Assembly: GCF_007672725.1 (NCBI RefSeq)
Contig: NZ_VDTC01000002.1
Location: 124,001-188,000, forward strand
Reading direction: 5' to 3'
DNA from: Corynebacterium aurimucosum ATCC 700975
GTDB lineage: Bacteria; Actinomycetota; Actinomycetes; Mycobacteriales; Mycobacteriaceae
Length of the DNA stretch: 64,000 nucleotides
Under the pieces are notes generated by a model. That model was not told the origin of the DNA. It saw only the letters and a program-made list of their open reading frames with translations, and made no database searches. Below are positions 48,239 through 56,956 of the stretch, piece by piece. Position 1 is the stretch's first letter; every line of letters starts with the position of its first letter. Position numbers and translations under genes: made by a program.

Positions 48239-48853
48239 ATGCCCAAGAACATCCCACTCGGCTTCTATGTCGACGCCGACACCATCATCCACCGCATCCC
48301 CGCCGCGGTGAAGTTCCTCGTACTCATCGGCTTCATCCTCGTGACTTCGCTGGCCGTTCACACGATCGGTTGGGCAGCGCTAAGCCTCGCTCTCCCCCTT
48401 GCCCTCTTCCCCATTGCCCGGGTTCCCTTTCGCGTCGCGCTCGGCCAGCTCGCGCCGCCGCTCTATCTCCTCGTCGCACTCGCTGCATTTCAGTGGTGGC
48501 AGAAGGACTTCACGGCGGCTGCCATCATGTTCCTCACGATTTACGCGGCGATTAGCGCGGCGGTCCTGCTGACGCTCACGACGAAGGTCTCGGAGATGAT
48601 GGACTCCCTGGATCGCGCCCTTGCCCCGCTGGGGCGCCTTGGGGTCCCCGTTGAAAACATCACGCTGGCGATGTCCCTGACTATTCGACTGCTTCCCCTC
48701 ATGCTGGGAACCGTGGTCGAGGTGCTAGACGCACGAAAAGCCCGGGGCGCCACGGCATCATTAACCGCTTTTGGCACCCCGGTTATCATTCGCTCTATCC
48801 GCCGCGCACGCGCCATGGGTGAGGCGCTTCAAGCGCGCGGCGTCGGCGACTAA
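48239..48853 (+). CDS. bioN: Biotin ECF transporter transmembrane component BioN
   Basis: This is a 204-residue T component with about five membrane segments. The two coupling-helix motifs contacting the ATPase appear as ARKARGA and ALQARGVGD (AxxARG type) in the C-terminal third. It is 5 nt after bioM; its stop lies 2 bp from the convergent pspA stop. Confidence 0.93.
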   Translation: MPKNIPLGFYVDADTIIHRIPAAVKFLVLIGFILVTSLAVHTIGWAALSLALPLALFPIARVPFRVALGQLAPPLYLLVALAAFQWWQKDFTAAAIMFLTIYAAISAAVLLTLTTKVSEMMDSLDRALAPLGRLGVPVENITLAMSLTIRLLPLMLGTVVEVLDARKARGATASLTAFGTPVIIRSIRRARAMGEALQARGVGD

Positions 48854-48855
48854 GC

Positions 48856-49692
48856 CTATTCTCCGCGCAGCTCGCGCAGGCGAGCCTGAACGGCATCGTT
48901 CTGCATGTTCGGCTGAGCCTGGGTTCCTGCCGAGCCGATTGCCTGCTGGGAGTTGCCCTCCACGGCCTTCGGGTTATTCATCTCCGCGCGAATCTGCTCG
49001 AGACGGGAGTGGCCAGCCAGTTGCACGCCGGCCTGCTCAATCTCCTGCATACGGTTAGACACGGAGTTCTCCGCGAGCTCTGCCTGACCCAGGGCCTTGG
49101 AGTAACGGCGCTCAATCTTGTCGCGCACCGCGTCCAGAGACGGGGTGTTGCCGTTGGCAGAAAGCTCATTCATCGAGTTGAGGGACTCGGAAACCTTCTC
49201 CTGCATCTTGGCCTGTTCAAGCTGGGACAGCAGCTTCGAGCGCTCGTTGACCTTCTCACGCAGGGCCATGCCATTGCGCTCGACGGCCTTCTTAGCCTGC
49301 TCCGCCTGCTGCAGTGCCTGATCATGCAGCTTCTTGGTGTCCTCAACAGACTCCTCGGCAGTTACCAACTGGGCGGCGAAGGCTTCTGCTGCGTTCTCAT
49401 ACTCGGTAGCCTTCTGAGCATCGCCCTCAGCACGAGCCTTGTCCGCCAAGTTCAGAGCGTTGCGGGTGTTCTGCTGCAGCTTTTCGATCTCGCTGAGACG
49501 GCGGTTGAGCTGCATCTCCAGCTGACGCTGGTTGCCGATGACCGCCGCAGCCTGCTGCGAGAGCTCCTGGTGCTGGCGCTGAGCTTCCTCGATTGCCTGC
49601 TCAATCTGTACCTTCGGATCAGCGTTCTCCTCGATCTTCGAATCGAAGAGAGCCATCAAGTACTTCCAGGCCTTTACGAATGGATTCGCCAT
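48856..49692 (-). CDS. pspA: PspA/IM30 family membrane-stress protein
   Basis: This is a 278-residue, nearly all helical, coiled-coil protein. The amphipathic N-terminal helix ([26 protein letters not shown]) and the following [29 protein letters not shown] match PspA/IM30/Vipp1. It likely coats and repairs stressed membranes. It lies downstream of clgR, which regulates envelope-stress genes in corynebacteria and mycobacteria (where PspA and ClgR form one system). Confidence 0.9.
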   Translation of the reverse strand: MANPFVKAWKYLMALFDSKIEENADPKVQIEQAIEEAQRQHQELSQQAAAVIGNQRQLEMQLNRRLSEIEKLQQNTRNALNLADKARAEGDAQKATEYENAAEAFAAQLVTAEESVEDTKKLHDQALQQAEQAKKAVERNGMALREKVNERSKLLSQLEQAKMQEKVSESLNSMNELSANGNTPSLDAVRDKIERRYSKALGQAELAENSVSNRMQEIEQAGVQLAGHSRLEQIRAEMNNPKAVEGNSQQAIGSAGTQAQPNMQNDAVQARLRELRGE

Positions 49693-49798
49693 AACAGAAG
49701 GTGCCTTTCTCAGCAGTTCGTTGTGTCTATAAAAAGTGTTCGAAAAGAATTCTCTGCCTGCCTAATATTAGCGAAGCAAGCAGTGCTACGCCGCGGTT

Positions 49799-50146
49799 CT
49801 ACAGTTCCGATGCTGCGGGTGCGGTGGACGCTAGCTCCTCATCCATCGATGGCAGCGCCATGTAGCCAGCGGCCTCGATGAGGACATCGGAAACACTGAC
49901 ATCAAGCGCATGGCACACGGATGCCAGAAGCTCAGAGGAAACCTCCTTGCGGCCGCGCTCCAACTCCGAAAGGTATCCCGGGGACACGCGCGCTACACCG
50001 GCGAGCTCACGAAGGGTCACGCCCTTATCCGCACGGAAGGCGCGAAGCGTCAGTCCGAGTGCTTCACGCAGCAGCGGCTCAGGGGTCCGCGTCGACCGCG
50101 TGCTGGTCTGGGTGGGCTTATCAAGTAATGCAACTGAAGTGTTCAT
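49799..50146 (-). CDS. clgR: Transcriptional activator ClgR
   Basis: This is a 115-residue protein, [18 protein letters not shown] onward, with a HTH_3 (Cro/C1-type) domain: [49 protein letters not shown]. The [20 protein letters not shown] stretch is the ClgR hallmark. The C-terminal tail ends Ala/Ser-rich, as expected of a Clp-degraded protein. It activates clp, pspA and related genes. A SigH-like promoter lies at 50157-50183, giving an almost leaderless mRNA at ATG 50146. Confidence 0.93.
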   Translation of the reverse strand: MNTSVALLDKPTQTSTRSTRTPEPLLREALGLTLRAFRADKGVTLRELAGVARVSPGYLSELERGRKEVSSELLASVCHALDVSVSDVLIEAAGYMALPSMDEELASTAPAASEL

Positions 50147-50156
50147 CACTTCGTAC

Positions 50157-50183
50157 AACGGCCCAGCGCTCCTCCTTGTTCCC
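50157..50183 (-). promoter_or_regulatory. Candidate SigH promoter of clgR
   Basis: On the minus strand GGGAAC (50178-50183), 17 nt, CGTT (50157-50160), identical in boxes and spacing to the sigB site. The predicted transcription start falls within a few nt of the clgR ATG at 50146. From memory, clgR of C. glutamicum is activated by SigH. Confidence 0.7.
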
Positions 50184-50191
50184 ACAATCAA

Positions 50192-50677
50192 CTATTTTTC
50201 TTCAAGAGTTGATAGGAGAAGACTCAATGCTGCCTCAACTGCAGCGGCACGAATCGCGTTGCGCCCTTCAGCAGAAAGCTCATAGAGGACGCCGCGCTTG
50301 GCGACTCCCCCGTCGCCCCTCCCGCACAGCCCCACATACACGGTTCCCGCAGGTTTACCTTCTTGGAGGTCCGGCCCGGCCACACCAGTCAGCCCTATCC
50401 CCCAATCCGCACGCGTTTCGACAACTGCGGCCTCAGCCATCTGCGCGGCAGTTGCTGCGGACACCACGCCTTGATCGTCAAGCTCTTCCACGGTGGTGTT
50501 AAGGAAATGTGCCTTGACCTCTGTCGCATACGTCACCAGACCGCCCCGCAACACCGCCGAGGCTCCCGGCACGCTCGCCACCGTGGCAGCGGCTAAACCG
50601 GCAGTAAGGGACTCACAGAACGCCACGGTTTCGCCGCGCTCGCGGAGCCTAGACACTAATTGCTCCTCGATGCTCAC
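50192..50677 (-). CDS. cinA: CinA C-terminal domain nicotinamide-nucleotide amidohydrolase
   Basis: This is a 161-residue stand-alone CinA_C/PncC protein. The catalytic motif ESLTAGLAAATVASVPGAS with its Ser-Lys/Ser-Thr dyad and YATEVKAHFL, TGVAGPD and GTVYVGL follow. It deamidates NMN in pyridine nucleotide recycling; the competence-linked N-terminal domain is absent. Its start overlaps the pgsA stop by 4 bp. Confidence 0.93.
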   Translation of the reverse strand: MSIEEQLVSRLRERGETVAFCESLTAGLAAATVASVPGASAVLRGGLVTYATEVKAHFLNTTVEELDDQGVVSAATAAQMAEAAVVETRADWGIGLTGVAGPDLQEGKPAGTVYVGLCGRGDGGVAKRGVLYELSAEGRNAIRAAAVEAALSLLLSTLEEK

Positions 50678-51264
50678 TGGTTCTCCCTACGACCATCGAT
50701 AAGGTACTGAATGCCGGTCAGGACAGTAACGAAGGCGGCAGCCAACATGACGAGGAAGCTCGGAAGGTCCATCCACCCCGGCAGCGGACAGAGATACAAC
50801 GCCACCGCCAAGGTCTGCAGCGCTGTCTTGAGCTTTCCGCCTTGGGAAGCCGGCACCACTTTTCCTTGGCGCAGCAAGAAGAAGCGCCAAATAGTGATTC
50901 CGAACTCACGGAAGAGAATGACGACGGTGATCCACACGGGCAGAGCACCAGTGATGTTGAGGCACACGAAGGCCGCAGTCATCAGAGCCTTATCCGCGAT
51001 GGGATCCGCAATCTTGCCGAAATTTGTAATGAGCCCACGCGAGCGTGCGATATCGCCATCCAGCTTGTCTGTGAGCATGAGGAGCGCAAAGCATACAAAG
51101 GACCACCACTCATGTCCGGCCAGAACCAACCAGGCGAACAAGGGGATAAAGAGGATGCGCAAACTGGTCAAGATATTGGGAAGATTCCAATTGGAGACCT
51201 CGGGATTTACATCCGCGGTTTGAGAGTGGTTGTGCGCAGCCTGAGAATCATTCACGCCCTTCAT
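50674..51264 (-). CDS. pgsA: CDP-alcohol phosphatidyltransferase (PgsA-like)
   Basis: This is a 196-residue membrane enzyme with about four to five helices. The CDP-alcohol phosphotransferase signature D-x2-D-G-x2-A-R-x8-G-x3-D-x3-D is visible in MLTDKLDGDIARSRG and FGKIADPIADK. The NLPNILTSLRILFIPLF opening is typical of phosphatidylglycerophosphate synthases. A second pgsA paralogue is usual in corynebacteria, so the product could be a related phospholipid. It heads the pgsA-cinA pair. Confidence 0.9.
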   Translation of the reverse strand: MKGVNDSQAAHNHSQTADVNPEVSNWNLPNILTSLRILFIPLFAWLVLAGHEWWSFVCFALLMLTDKLDGDIARSRGLITNFGKIADPIADKALMTAAFVCLNITGALPVWITVVILFREFGITIWRFFLLRQGKVVPASQGGKLKTALQTLAVALYLCPLPGWMDLPSFLVMLAAAFVTVLTGIQYLIDGRRENQ

Positions 51265-51302
51265 CCTACCGTGGCCTCCCTACCCCTCGCGCGAGCACTA
51301 CC

Positions 51303-51602
51303 ATGGAAAATATGAAGTACTTCGCTGTCTCCTATGAATACAATCCATCCAACCCAGTCATCGCAAATGTTCGCCCGAAACACCGCGAGTTCATCGGCGC
51401 GCTCCATGAGAAAGGCCAGATCTGCGGATCGGGCCCCTTCACCGATTCCAAGGGTGGGGCTCTCATCGTCCTGCAGTTTGAAGACGAGTCAATTGAGGTG
51501 GCCGAGGTAATCGCCCTCATGGACCAGGACCCCTTCTACACCGAAGGCGCCGTTACGGGCCGTGCCTTCCGCGAGTGGAATCCCGTTATCAATTCCTTTT
51601 AA
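51303..51602 (+). CDS. YciI-family protein
   Basis: This is a 99-residue ferredoxin-fold dimeric protein, MENMKYFAVSYEYNPSNPV onward. The YciI motif region HREFIGALHEKGQICGSGPF with the conserved His, then DQDPFYTEGA with the conserved Asp, is recognisable. The family is related to muconolactone isomerases; substrate unknown. ATG 51312 (MKYF) is an alternative start. Confidence 0.8.
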   Translation: MENMKYFAVSYEYNPSNPVIANVRPKHREFIGALHEKGQICGSGPFTDSKGGALIVLQFEDESIEVAEVIALMDQDPFYTEGAVTGRAFREWNPVINSF

Positions 51603-51615
51603 ACTCTTCCCCCAT

Positions 51616-51636
51616 GCTGCCCGGGACTCGGGCAGC
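51616..51636. terminator. Hairpin between YciI gene and terC
   Basis: GCTGCCCG (51616-51623) and CGGGCAGC (51629-51636) form a perfect 8-bp stem with a 5-nt loop between convergent genes; no T-run. Confidence 0.65.
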
Positions 51637-51644
51637 ACTCGGAG

Positions 51645-52763
51645 TTAGGGCAGCTCGGAGTTCGGCAGGTCCTCTGCCTTGCCCACAAGCTCTCCCTGCT
51701 TGTTACGAACGATCTTGTTGCCAACATCGTCCCAGTCGTAGTGGTTGTGGGAAATCACCACGCCACCCTGAGTTTGGTCGCGCTTGTCTTTCCACACGGA
51801 CAGCAACACAGTGATTGCGAGCACGCCGACGATGACCAACAGCGACATCAGCGTGGAAATCTCCGGCACGGCGGAAACATCCTCACCGCCATTAATGAAC
51901 GGCAAGTTGTTCTCATGCAATGCGTGGAACAATAGCTTGACGCCGATGAACAGCAGAATGATACCCAGGCCATAGGGCAGGTAAACTAGACGGTCCAACA
52001 GGCCATCGATGAGGAAGAACATCTGACGCAGGCCCATGAGCGCGAATGCGTTGGTGGTGAATACTAGGAAGGGCTCCGAGGTAATGCCGTAGATGGCGGG
52101 GATGGAGTCGAAGGCAAACATGACGTCGATAAGCCCAATTGCCGCCAGTGCCACGAACAGCGGGGTGAGCGCGAACTTCCCCTTCTTCTCCCCGGACTCT
52201 TCACGGTGGGTGAGCTTATCTCCGTGGTAGCGCGGGGTTACGTGTACGACCTTGCGCAGCCATTTGACCACCAACATGTCATTGGGGTCAGTCTCCGGGG
52301 CGTCGTTGATCTCATCGATGAGCAGCTTCACCGCGGTGTAGATAAGGAAGATCGCAAAAAGGTAGAAGACATCGGACCATGCAGCGATAATTGCCGCGCC
52401 CAACAAAATGAAAATGAGACGGAATACCAGTGCCAAAACGATTCCGATGAGGAGCACCTTCTGCTGGTATCTGCGGGGGATTTTGAAGGATCCCATGATG
52501 AGCGAGAAGACAAAAAGATTATCCACGCTCAGCGCCTGTTCCGTCACCCAACCGGTGTAGAACTGTGCGGCATGTTCGCTGTCCCACAGCACCCATATAA
52601 CTCCGCCGAAGACAACGGCGATTGCCATATAGAACAGCGTCCACCCACCGGATTCCTTGAGCGTAGGCTCATGGGGCGAGCGAACGTGGCTGTAGAAATC
52701 GAAAATAAAAAAGCCCAGAATCACCGCCATGGTGATGGCCCAAACCCACAATGGTACGTGCAT
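51645..52763 (-). CDS. terC: TerC-family membrane protein
   Basis: This is a 372-residue protein with eight to nine membrane segments. Conserved acidic intramembrane residues are seen in FIFDFYSHVRSPHEPTLKES-like context, WVTEQALSVDNLFVF and IDVMFAFDSIPAIYGITSEPF, as in TerC/Alx manganese exporters. The probable role is Mn2+ export or metalation of secreted proteins. It is preceded by a yybP-ykoY-type leader whose last helix covers the Shine-Dalgarno. Confidence 0.93.
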   Translation of the reverse strand: MHVPLWVWAITMAVILGFFIFDFYSHVRSPHEPTLKESGGWTLFYMAIAVVFGGVIWVLWDSEHAAQFYTGWVTEQALSVDNLFVFSLIMGSFKIPRRYQQKVLLIGIVLALVFRLIFILLGAAIIAAWSDVFYLFAIFLIYTAVKLLIDEINDAPETDPNDMLVVKWLRKVVHVTPRYHGDKLTHREESGEKKGKFALTPLFVALAAIGLIDVMFAFDSIPAIYGITSEPFLVFTTNAFALMGLRQMFFLIDGLLDRLVYLPYGLGIILLFIGVKLLFHALHENNLPFINGGEDVSAVPEISTLMSLLVIVGVLAITVLLSVWKDKRDQTQGGVVISHNHYDWDDVGNKIVRNKQGELVGKAEDLPNSELP

Positions 52764-52930
52764 AATGCGCTATCCCTCCGGTCGACGCGACAACAAAGAC
52801 CGGAGGTCTCCCCCGCTAGTGATGCTTACGCAGAGCAACGCTAGCCGGCGCGACCGGGAACTGTACCGCAGTTGCCGTGTTGACGATCGACGCCGAGGAT
52901 TGGGGTACTCCCCTCCAAGACTCGTCCTAT
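52764..52930 (-). promoter_or_regulatory. yybP-ykoY (Mn2+) riboswitch upstream of terC
   Basis: Two hallmark loops are present on the minus strand: GGGGAGTA (52906-52913) and GGGGAGAC (52806-52813), separated by about 90 nt of pairable sequence. The 3' arm of the second loop, CCTCCGGTC (52798-52806), pairs perfectly with GACCGGAGG (52775-52783), which contains the terC Shine-Dalgarno, so control looks translational. A TAGGAT hexamer near 52930 may be the -10 of its promoter. Confidence 0.8.
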
Positions 52931-52942
52931 CCTACACGGAAC

Positions 52943-55900
52943 TTAGAACGCACCTGTGGAGGGGTTGGCAGAGATTTCGACGGTGCGGGTATCTGCTGAC
53001 TCCTCGTCAGCACCGTCAGTGCCTTCAGCTTCCTGGACTTCCTTCGGTGCCTCTGCCGGGTCAGCTCCCTTGATCATCCAAATGATGGTGTCGAGCTCTT
53101 CCGGTTTGACCAGCACCTCACGGGCCTTGGAGCCTTCCGAAGGCCCAACCACACCGCGTGATTCCATGAGGTCCATGAGGCGGCCGGCCTTGGCGAATCC
53201 GATGCGCAGCTTGCGCTGGAGCATCGAGGTGGAACCCAGCTGGGACGTGACCACGAGGTCGACGGCCTCCAAGAGGTCGTCCATGTCCTTGCCGATCTCC
53301 TCGTCGATCTCCTTCTTGGCGTCCTTGGCTTTATCCTCCGTGACACCTTCAGTGTAGTTCGGTGCGCCCTGTGCCTTCGCGGCGTCGACAACCGCTTGCA
53401 CTTCCTCATCCGAGACGAACGCGCCCTGCATGCGCACTGGGCGTCCGCCCTGGGGGATAAACAGGCCATCGCCCATACCGATGAGCTTCTCGGCACCACC
53501 CTGGTCCAAGATGACGCGGGAGTCCGTGAGCGAGGACGTCGCGAACGCCAGGCGGGACGGCACGTTGGTCTTGATAAGGCCGGTGACCACGTCCACGGAC
53601 GGGCGCTGTGTTGCGAGCACGAGGTGAATACCAGCTGCGCGCGCCTTCTGGGTGATGCGGACGATGGAGTCCTCGATCTCCTTCGGCGCCGTCATCATGA
53701 GGTCCGCGAGCTCGTCCACGACGCACACGATGTAGGGGTACGGGCGCATCTCTCGCTGGGAGCCGGCCGGGGCCTGGTATTCGCCGCTGCGAACCTTGCG
53801 GTTGAAATCCTCGATCTTGCGCACGCGGGCAGCCTGCATGTCCATGTAGCGCTGCTCCATCTCCTCCACCAGCCACTGCAGGGCCGCAGCAGCCTTCTTT
53901 GGCTGCGTAATGATTGGGGTGATGAGGTGCGGGATACCCTCGTAGGGCGTGAGCTCGACCATCTTCGGATCCACCAGGATGAGGCGAACATCCTCCGGGG
54001 TCGCGCGAGTGAGCAGCGAGACCAGCATCGAGTTCACGAACGCCGACTTACCTGAACCGGTTGCACCGGCCACGAGAAGGTGCGGCATCTTCTTCACCGA
54101 GAAGGAGGTGAATTGGCCCTCGATGTCCTTACCCAAGCCGATGAGCATCGGATCGTTATCAGCACGCAATGCCGGGGAATCCAAAACATCACGCAGGCGC
54201 ACCATTTCACGGTCCGCATTAGGCACCTCGATACCGACTGCAGACTTGCCCGGGATCGGGGTCAACAGGCGCAGGTTATCCGTCGCCACTGCATAAGCCA
54301 GATTGGACTGCAGGTTCGTAATCTTCGAAACCTTGACGCCTGGTCCCAGCTCAATTTCATAGCGCGTCACTGTAGGGCCACGGCTAAACCCGGTGACCTG
54401 GGCATCGACCTTAAACTCCTCAAAGACTTCAGTGATGGCTTCGATGATGCGGTCGTTGGCCTCCGTGCGAGCCTTCGCAGGCTTGCCGGCCGTAAGCAGG
54501 TCAGTCGTCGGCACGTCATAACCGCCTCCCAGTGCGGTATCTTCCGCACCGCTCGGGGCCGCGGGTGCTTGTTGCGCCGCGTCTTGAACATCCTCGTCGA
54601 CCTTGGCGCCCGTGCGCGCATCGCGCCCGGAACGCTCCTGGAACATACGGACGGCCTCGGAGTGTGCGGCAGAGACAACGTCCTCCCCGGCCGCCCCAGC
54701 AGACGCTGCGCTTGCCGACGCCCCCGCGGCTGCCGCCCCCAGCGCCGCACCGGCGGCACCGCCAACGTCTACGCGGGGACGCTTCTGCTGTGCAGGCTTG
54801 TGCGCAGGTTTCTCAACCGGCTTCTCGACAGGCTTCGGTGCTGCCTTCTGCTTCTGCTCCGGCTCCGGAACAACGGGGATCTCGTCGGTGTCATCGACGC
54901 GGCGCTCGGGTACGGCATCAAAGGAGGGGCGGCCGTGCTGGACCGGTTCCTGCTTCGTGGGCTGTGCCGCCGAGTCAAAGGAGACCGTGACGTTCTCATC
55001 CGGCGCTACGGCCGGGTAGCTCTGCGTGTGCTGCGTGCGCTGGCGCTGGCGCGGACGCGGGGTATGGACCGGGCGCGTGGGGCGCTCGCGCCCCTCGGCG
55101 ATGGCGTCGATGTCATCGCTGACATAGCCGTAGTCGTCTGCGGAGGCGTCGTCAAGCAGCTCATACTCCGAGCGGTCCTTCCGATCACGGAGTCCACCGA
55201 CGAGGGCAGAGAATTGGGCAGCCACGAAGTCATAGGCTTCGCGCAGGGTGATGCCGGTGATGTTGAGCGCCCCATAGACAATCAACAGGAAGAGCAACGG
55301 CACGGCCACGTAGCTAGAGAAGGCTGCTACCAGCAGCTCACCGATAGCAAAACCGATAGCGCCTCCGGCCTCTCCGGCGGCGTTTTTATTCCACGTAAGG
55401 TCCGGGAGCCCAGCAAAGATATGGATAAGGCTCAGCATGCAGACCACGATGAGGGCCGTGCCGCCAACCACGCGCGGCTTGAAGTGGCCGGCCGGGCCGG
55501 AAAGATCCATCATGAGCGCGATGGCTACGGCGATGAGCGCAACAGGAAGAACATAGGCGCCCGCGCCAATCACATAGCGCACAGCATTGGTGAGATACTC
55601 ACCAATAATGCCAGCCACCTGGAACCACGTGGCGCATGCCAGGACGATGGCCACACCAATCAGCACGAGCGCGACCGCATCCGGGTTGGAGACGCGAATG
55701 CTCTTCTCTACCCGGGCGGGGCGCTCCATGATGGTCGTCGGCATCTCGCCGTCAACGTCCTGGGCACGGGTCACCTTGCTTTTCAACGAGGCGCCGCCCT
55801 CAGCCCTGTTGCTAGTTTTCTTATTCTTCGCGCGTCCAGAAATTTCCCCTGGCTCCCTTACATCGTCGCAATCATCAAAAGCCTCTTCGTCATAGGACGC

Positions 55901-56194
55901 ATCATAAGCGGAATCATAAAGATCCTCGTCCCGATCTCTCGCTTCAGCTGGCTTGAGTCCGGCGAGGCCATGCCCGACTCCCCGCGCCATACTCCCCATG
56001 CCCCGGGCCGTAGCGCCAAATACGGTGCCCAGTCCGTGACCAACGGCACGAAAGGCGCTGCCGGTCCTCTCTTCGGAGGTCTCGGCAGCGCGGGTAGCAG
56101 ACGTCAGCGAGTAGCTTGTGCGGCCCGACGGTCGCGAGCGATTGGCCGTGCGACCTCGGCCGGAGGCGCGAGACGGAGCGTTCTTGACAGACAT
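52943..56194 (-). CDS. ftsK: DNA translocase FtsK
   Basis: This is a 1083-residue protein starting [16 protein letters not shown]. It has an Arg/Ser-rich N-terminal extension, four membrane segments (about residues 180-330), a long Pro/Ala/Gln-rich linker (to about 600), then the motor with Walker [16 protein letters not shown], Walker [11 protein letters not shown], and the gamma winged helix ([20 protein letters not shown]). It moves chromosome termini through the septum. A promoter TTGTTA (56224-56229), 16 nt, TAGAGT (56202-56207) ends 7 nt before ATG 56194: leaderless mRNA. Confidence 0.95.
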   Translation of the reverse strand: MSVKNAPSRASGRGRTANRSRPSGRTSYSLTSATRAAETSEERTGSAFRAVGHGLGTVFGATARGMGSMARGVGHGLAGLKPAEARDRDEDLYDSAYDASYDEEAFDDCDDVREPGEISGRAKNKKTSNRAEGGASLKSKVTRAQDVDGEMPTTIMERPARVEKSIRVSNPDAVALVLIGVAIVLACATWFQVAGIIGEYLTNAVRYVIGAGAYVLPVALIAVAIALMMDLSGPAGHFKPRVVGGTALIVVCMLSLIHIFAGLPDLTWNKNAAGEAGGAIGFAIGELLVAAFSSYVAVPLLFLLIVYGALNITGITLREAYDFVAAQFSALVGGLRDRKDRSEYELLDDASADDYGYVSDDIDAIAEGRERPTRPVHTPRPRQRQRTQHTQSYPAVAPDENVTVSFDSAAQPTKQEPVQHGRPSFDAVPERRVDDTDEIPVVPEPEQKQKAAPKPVEKPVEKPAHKPAQQKRPRVDVGGAAGAALGAAAAGASASAASAGAAGEDVVSAAHSEAVRMFQERSGRDARTGAKVDEDVQDAAQQAPAAPSGAEDTALGGGYDVPTTDLLTAGKPAKARTEANDRIIEAITEVFEEFKVDAQVTGFSRGPTVTRYEIELGPGVKVSKITNLQSNLAYAVATDNLRLLTPIPGKSAVGIEVPNADREMVRLRDVLDSPALRADNDPMLIGLGKDIEGQFTSFSVKKMPHLLVAGATGSGKSAFVNSMLVSLLTRATPEDVRLILVDPKMVELTPYEGIPHLITPIITQPKKAAAALQWLVEEMEQRYMDMQAARVRKIEDFNRKVRSGEYQAPAGSQREMRPYPYIVCVVDELADLMMTAPKEIEDSIVRITQKARAAGIHLVLATQRPSVDVVTGLIKTNVPSRLAFATSSLTDSRVILDQGGAEKLIGMGDGLFIPQGGRPVRMQGAFVSDEEVQAVVDAAKAQGAPNYTEGVTEDKAKDAKKEIDEEIGKDMDDLLEAVDLVVTSQLGSTSMLQRKLRIGFAKAGRLMDLMESRGVVGPSEGSKAREVLVKPEELDTIIWMIKGADPAEAPKEVQEAEGTDGADEESADTRTVEISANPSTGAF

Positions 56195-56201
56195 GTTTGC
56201 C

Positions 56202-56229
56202 ACTCTAGTAGCAAAAGCACCATTAACAA
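56202..56229 (-). promoter_or_regulatory. ftsK promoter
   Basis: On the minus strand TTGTTA (56224-56229), 16-nt spacer, TAGAGT (56202-56207). The expected start of transcription coincides with the ftsK ATG, and no Shine-Dalgarno is seen. Confidence 0.65.
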
Positions 56230-56271
56230 CATGCGCCACACACGTACGGCGAAGAAAATTGACAGTTCAGC

Positions 56272-56901
56272 CTACAGGCTTGACCTTACGATCGCAGATT
56301 CATCACCTTCAATCTCGACATCAGCAGCGTCGCGGCCGAAGGCCCACAAGAGCACCTCGGACACGGTACCGCGTACCCGAACCACAGCGTCGCCTTGACC
56401 AGACACACGGTGCCTATCCGCAGCCACGATCGGCGGAAAACCTTGCGGCTCCAGGACAACGGGCAGGCGCGAGTGTGACAGCAGTTTTGTGCCTAGCATT
56501 TCCAACGGCGCCAGTAGCTCTTTGTTGACCGCTCGTGAAAGATCTCTTGGTTCAATGCGCCCATTAGCTCGGCGGATATCCTCATGGTGGACAAAGTGCT
56601 CGGCCGCGTTGAACACGGAGTCTGCATAGCGCAGAGGGCTAAACCTAGATGCTCCCCTCCCCCACGCACCCACCAACTCCTCATACGTCATGCCTTCGCG
56701 GACCCCATCCGCGACGCTCCGTGCATGAGAGGACAGCGCTGGAATAAAGGAACCGAGCACAGCATCAGGGCGGTTCTCACGCACCCACAAATGCGTTGCT
56801 AGGTCCCGGGTTGTCCACCCTTCGCACAACGTCGGGGCATCAGGGCCAAGCTCATGGAACAACGCCACCATCTTGGCGCGCTCTGCTGAAGAAAACGACA
56901 T
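56272..56901 (-). CDS. TIGR03085-family metal-binding protein
   Basis: This protein of about 209 residues begins MSFSSAERAKMVALFHELGPDAPTLCEGW. The DinB/maleylpyruvate isomerase-like helical bundle shows TRDLATHLWVREN (first His) and NAAEHFVHHEDIRRANG (His cluster), the metal site of the TIGR03085 actinobacterial family. A mycothiol-dependent activity is suggested by the fold but unproven. Upstream ATGs at 56934 and 56913 are alternative starts. Confidence 0.8.
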   Translation of the reverse strand: MSFSSAERAKMVALFHELGPDAPTLCEGWTTRDLATHLWVRENRPDAVLGSFIPALSSHARSVADGVREGMTYEELVGAWGRGASRFSPLRYADSVFNAAEHFVHHEDIRRANGRIEPRDLSRAVNKELLAPLEMLGTKLLSHSRLPVVLEPQGFPPIVAADRHRVSGQGDAVVRVRGTVSEVLLWAFGRDAADVEIEGDESAIVRSSL

Positions 56902-56956
56902 GCGTCCCAGCATACCCACCGGAGGCGGGAACACTGGGGCGCTTGCGGCCTTAGCT

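Noticed and set aside
54080..56398. Long plus-strand open frame (over 700 codons) opposite ftsK
   Set aside because: It is the antisense shadow of ftsK in high-G+C sequence, with Arg/Leu-biased composition and no domains, while the minus strand encodes a complete FtsK.
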